Positions 21,504 through 32,689 of a stretch of DNA of 63,873 bases are shown in pieces. The DNA comes from Dicyema japonicum (Eukaryota; Dicyemida; Rhombozoa; Dicyemidae). Location: positions 163,397 through 227,269 of the forward strand of contig RDEW01000044.1 of the NCBI GenBank assembly GCA_011109175.1. The letters run 5' to 3'. A model generated the notes under the pieces. The model saw nothing but the letters and a program-made list of their open reading frames with translations. It was not told the DNA's origin and ran no database searches. Each line of letters begins with the position of its first letter. Position 1 is the stretch's first letter. The position numbers and the translations under genes were made by a program.

Positions 21504-21639
21504 GTAAAGTCTGCAGCAGCCGTATCCTTACACTTGGTCTCTTAAGAACCAAGACGTTCATCGATACGATGTTGACCACCATTTCCACACATTCTCCAAC
21601 TTGAAGCGCAAAGTGATTCACTAAGAGCATTAAGGTTTG

Positions 21640-22130
21640 AAGAACCAAAACCTTTCACCATGCGGGGGATATTGCTCACATTCCAGAGGAAGAGGACGCA
21701 GGCCTTCTCTCAAGTAGTACTTCATCCGGTGCTTTTTGATACAGGGGGCATCTTTATGGCTCAGCTTGTGTCCTTCATCTCCACAGTTCACGCATTTAAA
21801 GAGACCTGTCTTTTGACAAACAGGCTTCGAATGTGATCCCGCGAAATTAAGGCACTTCTAAGTGCATAGGGAGCTGGTGTGGCCGGATCCTTGGCAGCTG
21901 TAGCATCGGATTATGTGAGTAGCTCTCAAGCCACACCGGACCTAAAGTATCCAATCATTAACTTCTCAAGGCGGATCTTCAACCAAAGCAACAAGTTACA
22001 CTTAAAGACTCTACCACTTACTTATGCAGCAAAACGACATCATCTCCATCAGATTCTATGTACGACCCGTAATCTTCTAGACGAGCGGAGTCTTCGGGCC
22101 CTAGACGGTCTCTTTTCTACGATCTGTTAG
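21640..22130 (-). pseudogene. gag-like LINE ORF1 with CCHC knuckles
   Basis: The minus strand encodes a basic segment (LLLWLKIRLEKLMIGYFRS) followed by zinc knuckles: IRCYSCQGSGHTSSLC (CX2CX4HX4C), an imperfect middle unit (KCLNFAGSHSKPVC) and KCVNCGDEGHKLSHKDAPC. Such tandem knuckles end the ORF1 nucleic-acid-binding protein of I/R1/jockey-type LINEs. A stop lies between the first and second knuckles and the upstream part is frameshifted, so the copy is dead. The forward frame at 21879-22130 is a shadow. Confidence 0.7.
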
Positions 22131-22439
22131 ATAAATGATATCTTGAGTAATTAATGAGTATTATTTGATTATTTTTTTAAATTAGAAAATAAAAAATAAA
22201 TAAATTAATTAATTGTTAAATTAGTTAATCAATATTTAATTTAACTCTCGATCGTTTCTCCCCCACTCCACTGAAGGGGATTCCGAACTCCAAGTAATGG
22301 ATGTTTTGCTGATTCGGACTCTGTTTTTAGAAGTGGAAACTGGATGAACTTAACTAGTTGTTTAATTTAACTTCTTTTTTCGATGTATACACTATTAATA
22401 AGTTAAATTAACTTATTTGTTTAAATGATAACGTTAGTG

Positions 22440-22900
22440 TGGCGTCAAATGGCAACTTGAATTGGAATTTTTTTTAATTGTTTCTTCTGTTCTTCTTCAA
22501 ACCTTTTGTCTTCAGGTGGAGTTGAATTGTTATCGTGCGTCATGTGGCTCTCCATCTCTGGTGGCGCAAGATTTAATCCTAAACTAAATCCAAAAAAACC
22601 ATTAGTCAACCATGCAGTGGAGATCTCCTTGGAAGACAATTCCTTCGTGTCCAAGCATGCGAAAATTGCTGAGGAGGTCGGGATCACGTGAATTTTTTAA
22701 TTCTAGTTATTATGGTGTTTTTTGATACAATTTATTTAATTTGCTCAAAAACATTAAAATTAATCATAATCGATCCCCGCCGACATAATTGACGTTAAGT
22801 CGCTTTTCGCGATCATGGAAGAGATCAATTGGAGAACCTTTCAGTCTCACGTGCGTCTTGGCTATTTAGTGTATCAAGTCGTCCAAATTTTTTTAGGAAC
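22440..22900 (-). repeat. dispersed repeat family R1, copy 2
   Basis: The longest copy of the family. The minus strand carries an 80-codon frame (22445-22687) with NGFFGFSLGLNLAPPEMESH, HMTHDNNSTPPEDKR and a tail FEEEQKKQLKKIP. The 47.6-kb copy keeps the same peptide pattern (FGYTFGLYLTPPDR..HMTHD). Upstream, both long copies end a second frame at the same point (NVNYVGGDRL-stop and NVDYVGVDHF-stop). No known family is recognised. It may be a small membrane protein of an unrecognised mobile element. Confidence 0.6.
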
Positions 22901-23245
22901 GATGCGATTCCCGCTTCAACCGCGCTCCGATAATGTTGAAGAAGCGAAAAGGTTCGACACACGTAGGAACCCATACAAAGGTTTCAATTATTTGATCAAT
23001 CGAATTTTTATCTCAAAGGACGGAATATAAGAATTAATTTTGTATTAAAAACATTCTACAGAAAACCATTAGCTTGCTCGTCAGTGTGGCAGAAATATGA
23101 TAATTCGGAAAAATAAAATCCAAATAATTTGGTTATTAACAGAATTTGACAATATCGATTATCCCTAATAATTGTTACTTTTTGTAAGCTAAAGCGACTC
23201 GCTTTTAACGTGAAAATACATGATAATATGGTTAGTTAAGTAACC

Positions 23246-23527
23246 ATGGCTTCACAAACTTGTAGAGGCCTGCTGCTATTAAATAAGACGCTGCAAATGC
23301 AGGTCGTTGCCATAGATTGGTCACTCCTTTCATTGTTGACTAACGTTGTTATAATTCATGACGTTCAAATATGTGATTTTCTGTCAACTCTGAGAGGTAA
23401 TAAAAATGTTTGGGCTAACCTAACTCGAATATCAAATATAATTAAGATAAAAATACATAAATCACACACTGGAGATTTCTGTGAACACTGTTTTATATTT
23501 GAGCGAATCTTGTTTACACTCATGTGA
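23246..23527 (+). CDS. 93-residue uncharacterised ORF
   Basis: ATG to TGA. A hydrophobic middle (VVAIDWSLLSLLTNVVII) is followed by a part with paired cysteines (GDFCEHCFIFE). Another ORF (23571-23765, hydrophobic C-terminal part) follows on the same strand. No family or splice support is visible, so it may be a chance frame. Confidence 0.25.
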   Translation: MASQTCRGLLLLNKTLQMQVVAIDWSLLSLLTNVVIIHDVQICDFLSTLRGNKNVWANLTRISNIIKIKIHKSHTGDFCEHCFIFERILFTLM

Positions 23528-23769
23528 AGGAATGGCTAGTTAGTCAAGGGGATATATTATGACAGATTGATTGTTTCTTAATCTAAAAAATAAACTGTCA
23601 AACATGACAAATTTACTCTCTAAAGACTCCCAACCAACAGAGAGTAAGACAGCCACTGAGGAATCTAGAGGGCTATTTAATTCTAAGTTAGTTTTTATTT
23701 TAATATGTCCACTAGGGTCTGCAAGCTTTGAGCAAGCAATGGGAGTTACCCTTTTAATCCTGTGATTAA

Positions 23770-24689
23770 TGCACTCTTTGGATTGTGACGTTTATACTAA
23801 TATAAACAATAGATTGTTAATAGTCGAAAGTATTAGTAATCAAACAAGGATTCATTGTCAAGCACAAATTAATTTATTGACGTTCCTCCCGCATTCTTCA
23901 ACATAAACGTCGGCTAGGTTGCAGTAAGGGTCATCAAGTCATAGCAACTTTCTTCATGATCAATTAATATTTGAAAAAATAAATATTAACTTTTTGGTGA
24001 AAACATAACTAGTAAAAGGAATAGCAGTTAAGCGATGAACGGTAAAATACTCGAGAAGGCCGTATTTAGTGTAATAAAAAATGTAATTTAAAAAACCACT
24101 AAATTATATTCTCAGGGAAGGAACATTTGAAGTATCATAAACCTTGCTTCGGAGACTCATACTTGGGTCTTTAATCAGTCATTCTTCAGTAGCATACCTT
24201 TTTCAGACATAGAATCGCCATAAAGGTTTTCTTATTATCTTCAACTTTGTAGACTTTATAGAGATACCGTTTGTAATGTAAATTCCGAATGGAATTTTTG
24301 AGATTATGACAGGTTCCTGAGTTACAATAGGTTCCAGGATAATATTTTCAGAGATATTAAAACTGTATTATCTTATTAAAATCTCCTCCACAAACATTTG
24401 ATCAAGCAATTCATGCAGCCAAATCTATCCGAAGCTGTTTCAGTAGGGTCACATGTCACTCTCTGTCAAAAGTCTCGAAAATGTAAAGACAAATGACACT
24501 GAAATGGCATTTATAAGCACGTGCCAACTATCTCAGAATTGATGTACAATAAGTTTCACCACAAACTATTCCTGGGATAAATATGTCCACGAAGTATATC
24601 TTGATAACGTCACTCTCTCATTATGTGAATTGAAGGAATTTGACAGTCTTCCTTAAAGATATCTTGGTCTAGGATCGAACTTCTAAAAA
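23770..24689. other. no recognisable gene
   Basis: AT-rich sequence. The 24400-24640 part has somewhat coding-like composition on the minus strand, adjoining the candidate gene at 24690-25571, but no usable frame. Confidence 0.4.
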
Positions 24690-25571
24690 TTATGTCAGGG
24701 GGTCCACGCCATGTACCTTGTTATAACTGAAAATAGTTGGTACTTCTCTCGTAAAACAATTCTTCACCCGCCTTTCTAAATTGGTAAATCTAGTACCTTG
24801 GCATATAATTTTTTGGTGACTTCCATAAGATTGAATTTCTTTTATCAAGTTTTTGATTTCATTCAACACATCAGTCAACAAACTCCGAGTAGGCGATGGT
24901 CAGCAAATTTGTGTTAGAAACCACTTGTTACCATAAGGATATCAACGAAGATCGATGCAGATACCCATGATTGGGTAATATTTATAAGATCAGTAATCAT
25001 GTTACATTTCCTCAGTTTTTGTAAGTTAAAGCGGTAAAAATTTCCATTTTACATAACATTCGCATGATTATTTAGTAATGTATTTGTTGGATACAAGTTT
25101 GGGCATTTTGTAAATCCAACATGGCCAATAGGTGTTCTTGAGACGATACCATTGCATTTTTCGAATTGGAGGAACAGACAACTGNACCATTTGTTACCAC
25201 AAGGATATCAACGAAGATCGATGCAGACACCCATGATTGGGTCATATTTATAAGAACAGTAATCACGTTACATTTCCTCAGTTTTTGTAAGTTAAAGCAG
25301 TATAAATTTCCATATTACATAACATTTGCATGATTATTTAGTAATGTATTTGTTGGATACAAGTTTGGGCATTTTTTAAATCCAACATGGCCAATAGGTG
25401 TTCTTGAGACGATACCAATGCATTTTTCGAATTGGAGGAACAGACAACTGTCCTGAGCGATCCATTACTATTAAGTAAAAACAGAACATCATTTAGCATA
25501 GATTCTGTATGGTCATACATAAAGGAAGACTCTATATTTTTATGGTTTAAGATTATACCACATTTATTCAT
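24690..25571 (-). CDS. candidate spliced host gene, unknown product
   Basis: Three protein-like blocks follow each other on the minus strand. The first is a start block ending at 25338 (MNKCGIILNHKNIES, then AMLDLKNAQTCIQQIHY). The second is KCNVITVLINMTQSWVSASI. The third is 24690-24881 (LTDVLNEIKNLIKEIQSYGS, then RFTNLERRVKNCF). I could not find splice sites that join them cleanly. The first and second blocks are partly duplicated because of the suspected assembly error at 25185. No family is recognised. Confidence 0.35.
24920..25450. repeat. 265-bp direct repeat around n at 25185
   Basis: 24920-25184 and 25186-25450 have equal length and are about 95% identical with a single n between them. 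This is probably two haplotype versions of one locus left unmerged. Confidence 0.8.
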
Positions 25572-26149
25572 GATGTCAACTAATCAAATAATATAAATAT
25601 ATTAATTTTTTTTAAGAATTAAAAAAATAACTTAAAAATAAAAATTTATTGAAATAATTATTTAATCTGTGGTGAGCGCATATCCAAACAAATATTTGGT
25701 AACGCATTTACAATCCTGACCTCTTAATTAAACGTTTTCATCGAAACCGGCATTAAAGAAAATGTGTAAAAATGATATACAAAACACGAACACTTATGTA
25801 GTTTTACCTATTGATCCCATCGTCACAATTCCGTGGTTTCGCTTCTCGTTATAGTAACAGAGATCAACTAGGAGACCCAGGTTTTTCACGGACGTCGCTA
25901 TGGTTTCTAACTTAAGCAAAATGGCTTAGTCTAACTTCTCCATTTATACCGTTTTTAAATTTCTAAATAAAAAATATTATTAAAAATTATATAACTGAGC
26001 TATTTTGAAAAAAGAATAGAACATTCATTTTGCCCATCATGCCTTTTTCAGTTAGACAAGATTTTCAACAGTTAGACCAGATTTTATATTGATTTTTGCA
26101 GAAACATTTCTCACTACACAGTTAACAGCGAGTCCTCCATTAGACCTCG
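25572..26149. other. no recognisable gene
   Basis: AT-rich. A short TAGACCAGATTTT / TAGACAAGATTTT repeat lies at 26058-26085. Nothing coding. Confidence 0.5.
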
Positions 26150-26731
26150 AGTAGCATAAGAGATTTGTCTTTTATTAGACAAACAATATAATTGTTTATA
26201 CATCTTATCAGATTTCCATTGAAAGTTGGGAGCCTTCCCACATTGTTTATGACGTCCAGAATGTTAAAATTAGGTGTTGCACAGGAACAAGTCAAAAGCC
26301 TCTAAGAAATATGCTAGATCACTGCCAGGATAGTTATCGATCATCCTTCCGTGTGGTCCAATAAAATGTTCATATTCTTTTTGTACCCAAACATTCGCAT
26401 TCCAATTTCCAGTTATAAAAAGGAATGAGAAAGACTTTAGTTGAGATACAATTTTGGCAAGTTCTTCGTAGAAAGCGTTCAATTCCTCCGCGTCTTAGAA
26501 ACGCTATTTATTGCGTACACATTCACAAAAGTGACTAGCTGTCTAGATTTCCCTCTGGGTCCAATAAGTAAATGAATGACGCTAATCAGATCATTTATAT
26601 TCCAAAATCGAATACATCATGTAAGTAAATACTTATGCACAGCGAAAACCTGTCCATAGAATTTGCAGTCTGATACGAGTAGGATTACTCTATAATTTCC
26701 AGAACGTTCGTCAAATCCTCCCATGCCCTTC
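26150..26731 (-). pseudogene. LINE-B endonuclease, left of gap
   Basis: The minus strand reads GGFDERSGNYRVILLVSDC, VIHLLIGPRGKSRQ, FVNVYA, then FLFITGNWNANVW (the D.NA motif with Asp changed to Asn), EYEHFIGPHGR, LFLCNT and KSDKMYKQLYC (compare VNIYNQIDYIIC at 6340). This is most of an apurinic-type LINE endonuclease domain in several frames, running into the assembly gap on its 5' side. Confidence 0.75.
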
Positions 26732-27656
26732 NNNNNNNNNNNNNNNNNNNNNNNNNNNNNNNNNNNNNNNNNNNNNNNNNNNNNNNNNNNNNNNNNNNNN
26801 NNNNNNNNNNNNNNNNNNNNNNNNNNNNNNNNNNNNNNNNNNNNNNNNNNNNNNNNNNNNNNNNNNNNNNNNNNNNNNNNNNNNNNNNNNNNNNNNNNNN
26901 NNNNNNNNNNNNNNNNNNNNNNNNNNNNNNNNNNNNNNNNNNNNNNNNNNNNNNNNNNNNNNNNNNNNNNNNNNNNNNNNNNNNNNNNNNNNNNNNNNNN
27001 NNNNNNNNNNNNNNNNNNNNNNNNNNNNNNNNNNNNNNNNNNNNNNNNNNNNNNNNNNNNNNNNNNNNNNNNNNNNNNNNNNNNNNNNNNNNNNNNNNNN
27101 NNNNNNNNNNNNNNNNNNNNNNNNNNNNNNNNNNNNNNNNNNNNNNNNNNNNNNNNNNNNNNNNNNNNNNNNNNNNNNNNNNNNNNNNNNNNNNNNNNNN
27201 NNNNNNNNNNNNNNNNNNNNNNNNNNNNNNNNNNNNNNNNNNNNNNNNNNNNNNNNNNNNNNNNNNNNNNNNNNNNNNNNNNNNNNNNNNNNNNNNNNNN
27301 NNNNNNNNNNNNNNNNNNNNNNNNNNNNNNNNNNNNNNNNNNNNNNNNNNNNNNNNNNNNNNNNNNNNNNNNNNNNNNNNNNNNNNNNNNNNNNNNNNNN
27401 NNNNNNNNNNNNNNNNNNNNNNNNNNNNNNNNNNNNNNNNNNNNNNNNNNNNNNNNNNNNNNNNNNNNNNNNNNNNNNNNNNNNNNNNNNNNNNNNNNNN
27501 NNNNNNNNNNNNNNNNNNNNNNNNNNNNNNNNNNNNNNNNNNNNNNNNNNNNNNNNNNNNNNNNNNNNNNNNNNNNNNNNNNNNNNNNNNNNNNNNNNNN
27601 NNNNNNNNNNNNNNNNNNNNNNNNNNNNNNNNNNNNNNNNNNNNNNNNNNNNNNNN
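26732..27656. other. 925-base assembly gap (N run)
   Basis: Undetermined bases. Open frames that appear to cross it are artefacts of N translation. The flanks are LINE-B endonuclease on the left and LINE-C RT on the right, both minus strand, so the gap probably lies within repeated LINE sequence. Confidence 0.95.
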
Positions 27657-27960
27657 GCATACTCAATGGCAGGCGCGATTGTTTGTTGGTAGAGTGTAGA
27701 AACGGAAAAGTTTATGTTCCTCGTGGTCCTCCGAACAAGGGCGCGTATAACGTTAACTTTTTGGAGGCCCCTGGTGATCATGTCTGTTGCGTGGGAGTTG
27801 AAGTTGAGAAGGCTGTCGTACTTGACTCAAGGACAATGGGGGACTTTGTCACTGGAATTCTAATGGGACCAATGAAAAGACTCGGTTCATCCTTGGAACG
27901 ACGGTCCGACGTGAATGTGGAACAGATAGACTTGGTTGCAGAAATCGTTAGACGTCCAGA
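27657..27960 (-). pseudogene. LINE-C RT thumb fragment, right of gap
   Basis: The minus strand reads TKSICSTFTSDRRSKDEPSL, VTKSP, then MITRGLQKVNVIRALVRRTT and STLYQQTIAPAIEY up to the gap. It matches 5690-5866 (+). Stops occur within it. The following EN piece (27951-28200) is joined to it directly. Confidence 0.7.
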
Positions 27961-28200
27961 ATGTTAAAATTAGGTGTTGCACAGGAACAAGTCAAAAGCA
28001 TCTAAGAAATATGCTAGAGCACTGCCAGATAGTTCTTGATCACCCTTCCGTTGGTACAATAAAATGTTCATATTCTTTTCGTACCCAAACTTTCGCATTC
28101 CAATCTCCAATTATAAAGTCCATAGAATTTGCAGTCTGATACGAGTAGGATTACTCTATAATTTCCAGAACGTTCGTCAAATTTCCCCTGCCCTTCGTCT
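27951..28200 (-). pseudogene. LINE-B endonuclease with internal deletion
   Basis: Near-identical to the two ends of 26250-26731, but the roughly 230 bases corresponding to 26412-26650 are missing. It starts at the same GACGTCCAGAATG as the left copy. It is therefore a deletion derivative of the same EN region. Confidence 0.7.
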
Positions 28201-28579
28201 TTTGGAAATAGCAGAATGAACATCAAATCAGCAATATTCATATATTAATAACTATTTTAATAATCTTTGAGTTTTATTCTAAAGTAGTGATAAGATAAAT
28301 ATTATTAATATTATATTAATATTTAAAATATTAAATTTAAATAAATTAAATAGTGGGACACCAAGATTGATAGTTGGTAAAGGCAAAATCATGGAATTTA
28401 TTTGATAACAGCGATACGACTGTGAAGAAATACAAAAAATCAAAGAAGGAATGTTGGTTAATCAATATGAAGACTGTATAACATAAATTATTGAAAAGAG
28501 AGAAGCGAATGATGAGGATGGTCAACTTGTGCAATCAGTTGACCTTTACTTTGTGGAGAAGGATGGAAACAAATTTAAA

Positions 28580-28601
28580 GTATGTTGAATTATAATAAAA
28601 G
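28580..28601 (+). other. 22-nt intron in POLE pseudogene
   Basis: GTATGTTGAATT...AAAAG splits FK and LAMPY. Reading through it gives an immediate stop, and removing it restores the family motif FK..PY..YFY. Confidence 0.7.
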
Positions 28602-29050
28602 CTAGCTATGCCCTATAATTCATATTTTTATGTTACGTGTTATGTTCTCATTGTATATAAGCATTCAGATGAGGATATATTTTTGAATAATTATAATTCT
28701 TCGGCTCTTCATTATGAATGGTATTTTATTGATGGAAATGTATCATATAAAAGTTATCATAGGGATTTCCAATTATGTGGTACCTCATGATGTTCAGGAT
28801 TGTGAGTAAATGCCCATTCCTGGGGTTGGTGGAAAGTTTACAATGATAAATCACCCATATGAAGTTATATTTAATTTAATAACAGAAATCTGTATTGATT
28901 ACTTTCTTGACCGTGACAAAATTTCAGTCAGATGTATTTGTCACATTTCAGATGCTATAGCTTCATTTTACAATATAACCATGTATGATGAGATTGGAGT
29001 AAAGAAGGATTTTCATGGAGATTAAATTCTTCGTTGTTCATGTAATGTGG

Positions 29051-29076
29051 GTAAGTTTATTCTTTTGTTATATTAG
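29051..29076 (+). other. 26-nt candidate intron in POLE pseudogene
   Basis: GTAAGTTTATTC...TATTAG, with a consensus donor and acceptor. It follows the RCSCNVG block, at a point where the family continues into the LRWVKRDSYLP region. Confidence 0.55.
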
Positions 29077-29700
29077 GTGAGTGAAAGGAGACGTTCATTT
29101 ACCAATTCAGGCATTTAAAGTAGTAACTGAACTAAATTAAATAATGAACTAGTTGAGATGGACCCTGAAGATAAGCGTTCTATGGTTGTAAGGAACCTCA
29201 AACCTTTGGAACTTACTCTGGTGCTATAGCTACTTATTATCTTTATATTAATTTTATTAACACTTATATATTCTCACTAATTTTTCCATAGTCATGATGA
29301 GGTTTGTATTACATTATATGTAAGGCTCTAGGAAAAGGACAGACACTCTCTGTGAGGTACTCTTATTGAAACAGGCTACTAAACCGTTATAATCAAACAT
29401 ATGGAATAGATTGTTCGAATATCCATGTCACATGCTCTGGAAAGTTATGGAAAACAAAAAATCAATAACTACAGTAAGCTTAGTTTATATTTATAAATTG
29501 TTAGATCTCTTCTGTCCCATGGTGGCTACGAGTCCTATACTGGTTACATGTCACCTTTCAATCGCAGTCAGATGCCATACTTAATGTGACTTTAATCATT
29601 TTTACTCATGTTGGAAATATATAATATATTTGCCGTTAAATATTCAACATGTGCTTTTATGGAATACCAAATCATCTTCAATTACAAATAATTAAATAAT

Positions 29701-30211
29701 AGTTTAATTTTTTCATGGGATCATAGAAAGGTTTCACCAAACTTCGACAATAAAATTTTCAATCAACTAAAAACAGTAAATATTAATTAAAGATAGTTTG
29801 TATATTACGATCATTCGCTATAAATGAAAATACATTTTTAAAATTTAGAGGAGTTTTTGGAATAAACACAGTCATTCGTCAGTATAAAAGTTCATTATTT
29901 TTTAAATTCATAGAAAGTGAGAGTTCGGATGATGTTTCTCCACGATCATCAGATANTTGTTTATTTTTTTCATGGGATCATAGAAAGGTTTCACCAAACT
30001 TCGACAATAAAATTTTTAATCAACTAAAAACAGAAAATATTAATTAAAGATAGTTAGTAGATTACGATCATTCGCTATAAATCAAAATCTATTTTTAAAA
30101 TTTAGAGGAGTTTTTGCAATAAACACAGTTATTCGTCAGTATAAAAGTTCATTATTATTTAATTTTATAGAAAGTGAGAGTTTGGATGATGTTTCTTCAC
30201 GATCATCAGAT
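29701..30211. repeat. 255-bp direct repeat around n at 29956
   Basis: 29701-29955 and 29957-30211 have equal length, with a few substitutions and a single n between. Each copy contains the same exon-like coding block. This is probably an assembly duplicate. Confidence 0.8.
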
Positions 30212-30236
30212 GATCTTAACGTTTCAAATGTTTCAG
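30089..30236 (+). CDS. exon-like block, unknown protein
   Basis: The frame reads LFLKFRGVFAINTVIRQYKS, then a Ser/Asp-rich stretch (ESESLDDVSSRSSDDLNVSN). It ends at a GTAATT donor and may splice to a short terminal exon after a 34-nt intron (ending DADHFI-stop). The copy at about 29833-29955 encodes the same peptide with few changes. No family is recognised. Confidence 0.35.
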
Positions 30237-31557
30237 GTAATTATTGTATAATGTATGCATGAAAACTTAGATGCAGATCATTTTATCTGAAATTTTACCG
30301 GTAAATCTAAATATATCTTATTTTAAGTGGATGAAGAATAGAATTTATATTCATAAGTCAAAACATTATCTTTCACTTAAGAGTGAGGCATTATATTGAA
30401 TAATTTTAGATACGATTATTGAAGGATTATGGAACAAAACCATGGCTAAAGGTACACAGATTAGAATCTCCACATGAAGAATAAAGTGAAATTACTCAAA
30501 TTTTGTCGAACAACAAAATAGAGTTTTGTTTAATACTGTGATAACATATCAAGGAACTATCAAGAGAATTAAAAATAGTCAACATGATTCATGTCTAGAA
30601 AATATATACTTTCAATAAGAACAAATTCTTTGATTTTTTATTAGAATCCGATTAAATATTTATTGAATGACAGGTGACATGTAACCAGCACAGAATGGGT
30701 GACCCATGCTGGACTCGACAATTTTAAGTGATTCTGACATTAGGAATGTTGTTGGTTGGAATCAATATATTGATCATTTTTAATTATTCCGGCCTTTTTA
30801 CAAGGAGTAGTTGTATTGATAATTTAGATTCACAATCCCGTCCCTAGAATCAGCCATCTTCATTGACTTCAAAATAAACTGTTGCAAATATATAACTATT
30901 ATTTTCATGTTATTTTGTTCTTTTTGCAGTGAATGCATAACAATACTTGAAATATGTATAGTTTAAGCACATTTTCAGTATTTCTTTTTGACGACATTAG
31001 GAAGCATTGTGAATGCACGCTCCGTATCCTTATGAAATCTTTATAATCTAAATGTTTTTTAAATGTCTCGCTGCCATCTTTATCACTGCTATGATCATCA
31101 CATTTTATTGTTGTTCATAGTGCTTTTGTTATGTTGGTTTATAGTGTCAAAGGAATTTTCTAAGCAAATTCGAATTACTGATTTATTTGTTTTGTTCCAG
31201 GCTAATTTTGAAGAGATGCCATATTTCTCACAAATAAATGCTCTTACAGACCCGACTTTATATCCCTATCATAAATTTTAATTTGATTTACTTCTTTGTC
31301 CTACTCCTTCTAAATTTTGGAGGATAAATTTAAAAATTAAGAATTGCAAGATCATTTACGAAATTGAACAAGCTTAAAAATAATCAATTTATTAACAAAA
31401 ATAATATGGAATAAGAATAACTAAGAAACTGAAGACCCATTCTGTACAATCTGTTGTCGAAAATGAATTTGTGGAGATTTCTGTAAACACGATGATCAGT
31501 ACGGTTACGGCTGTACGAATAACAAACCTTACACTAATCATAACGGAAAACCAATGA
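30237..31557. other. sparse; one orphan exon at 30411-30485
   Basis: At 30411, after a TTTTAG acceptor, a frame reads IRLLKDYGTKPWLKVHRLES, then PHEE, a TAA, then more protein-like codons (SEITQILSNNKIEF). No family is recognised. The rest of the interval is AT-rich and non-coding. Confidence 0.35.
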
Positions 31558-31969
31558 ATGCTCTTCACTTCTTTTTTTCTTTTGTTTGCTGAAAACTCCA
31601 TCTATCAGATTCGAAACCAAGAAATTCAGATTGGATGTGATCATACGTTATGTTCAGTCAAAGTTCACTAAACTGAGTTTAAAACGGGCTAGTCACCCCT
31701 TTTGTCACGCCGTGGACGATTCCCTTCAAGACTCGGTACAGGACACCTTCAGAGTGGATGGTAACATTTTTAGTGTTTGAATCATGTTATTGACATTTGG
31801 ATTAAAGAAGATCACATCTATGGATCAACATTTTTTTGCTAATGGGGATCTTATTGACCACATATGGGTCCAAACTCCCTACAATATACTCCTTCATAGA
31901 TTTGATTCATCAAATATCATTATTTTTTATTTTATTCGTCAATACAGGTTCGAATCTTACCTATACTGA
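31558..31969 (+). CDS. possible secreted/membrane gene, module-like end
   Basis: An ATG at 31558 opens a short signal-peptide-like start (MLFTSFFLLFAENS) followed by a cysteine-containing stretch (IGCDHTLCSVK) before a stop. A 30-nt GT..AG intron candidate follows. Further on, 31784-31969 encodes HRFDSSNIIIFYFIRQY, which resembles QFSSDDLIFYFIRD at the end of the ectodomain module in the 63-kb gene. I infer a related, probably decayed, locus. The middle cannot be joined confidently. Confidence 0.35.
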
Positions 31970-32689
31970 AATCCTGGAAATATTGTGCTATAGAATCTGA
32001 GTCAAGGTACGTTCACTCTCTGACTCACCATGAGATTTCATTGTAAGACTGACTATTAGTACCAACTAAAATTTAATTATCTTAGGCTTTATAGTTATAA
32101 AACCTGAGTCTTCCAGTGATTCAACAAATATACTTTACAAAGGTGAATTGATATAATAAATATGGTGTTAATGATGGTGAGATTCTCAGCTTCCTATAAG
32201 CTAACAAAGCTGAGATTACAACTTAACTTGATGGCTGCTGTTGAGTAACTGGTCACCAAATTGAAATGGTTGTGTAGCACCACTTTGAACATTTATCTAA
32301 TGATGGAAGTAAGAGACATTTGAACTAAAAGCCATTACCTGCTTCCTAAAAAACTTTCAGTCGGAATGTGGATAAGTCACATAAGTCTCAAGTTTCAGGG
32401 GCACGGAAAGAAGTTACCAATCATGTTTGGAAGAGTCATTCTGGATTCTAACTTCCTCGTCCCTGATAGTGGGCCGATTATTTTGACGAACTCCGATTTC
32501 GTTGTGAACTAATTATGGGAAATGAAGTTTCGTCGTCGGTATATACCACTTCAGTCATCCTATAGTAGTTTCCTCAGATCTTTCAGTGACTAAGAGAGAT
32601 TATTAGAAAACAAGTGGCTAACTGGAAAGTAGCGAAAGCTATCAAATTGTGTTGATTTAGGTTTTTCTTTAGATCCAAGAATATGTCAT
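31970..32689. other. one open frame, otherwise non-coding
   Basis: 32333-32511 (+) has an open frame ending at TAA with beta-strand-like content (KLPIMFGRVILDSNFLVPD, GPIILTNSDFVVN). No family is recognised and there is no ATG near its start. The rest is AT-rich. Confidence 0.3.

Larger units (their letters stand above)
28420..29460 (+). pseudogene. POLE: DNA polymerase epsilon catalytic subunit pseudogene
   Basis: Blocks align in order with the N-terminal and exonuclease regions of the leading-strand polymerase. They are WLINM; SVDLYFVEKDGNKFKLAMPY then YFYV (family pattern VDYYFIQDDG..FKV..PY.PYFY); YFIDG; VVPHDVQDCE, a TAA, then MPIPGVGGKF; MINHPYEV; MYDEIGVKKDFHGD; LVEMDPEDKRSM; YSGAIATYYLYI; GKGQTLCEVLL; and SHALES. 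About 200 residues between PYFYV and the IDG block are missing. There are at least three frameshifts and several stops, and the exonuclease acidic motifs are not intact. Two 22-26 nt introns remain, so it arose by DNA duplication and not by retrotransposition. Confidence 0.75.
29540..30688. repeat. 17-bp inverted repeats 1.1 kb apart
   Basis: CTGGTTACATGTCACCT at 29540-29556 and its reverse complement at 30672-30688. Outside them, further weakly similar sequence continues (CCCATG, GAGTCC). They may be ends of an old transposon or two inverted copies of a small repeat. Confidence 0.4.

Noticed and set aside
26617-27967. Open frames of 349-414 codons on both strands
   Set aside because: They consist almost entirely of N bases in the assembly gap, so the reading frames have no meaning.
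31940-31965. tRNA-like GGTTCGAATC box
   Set aside because: No upstream A box, cloverleaf arms or matching acceptor stem could be found. The same holds for the GGTTCGAAT at 37780.
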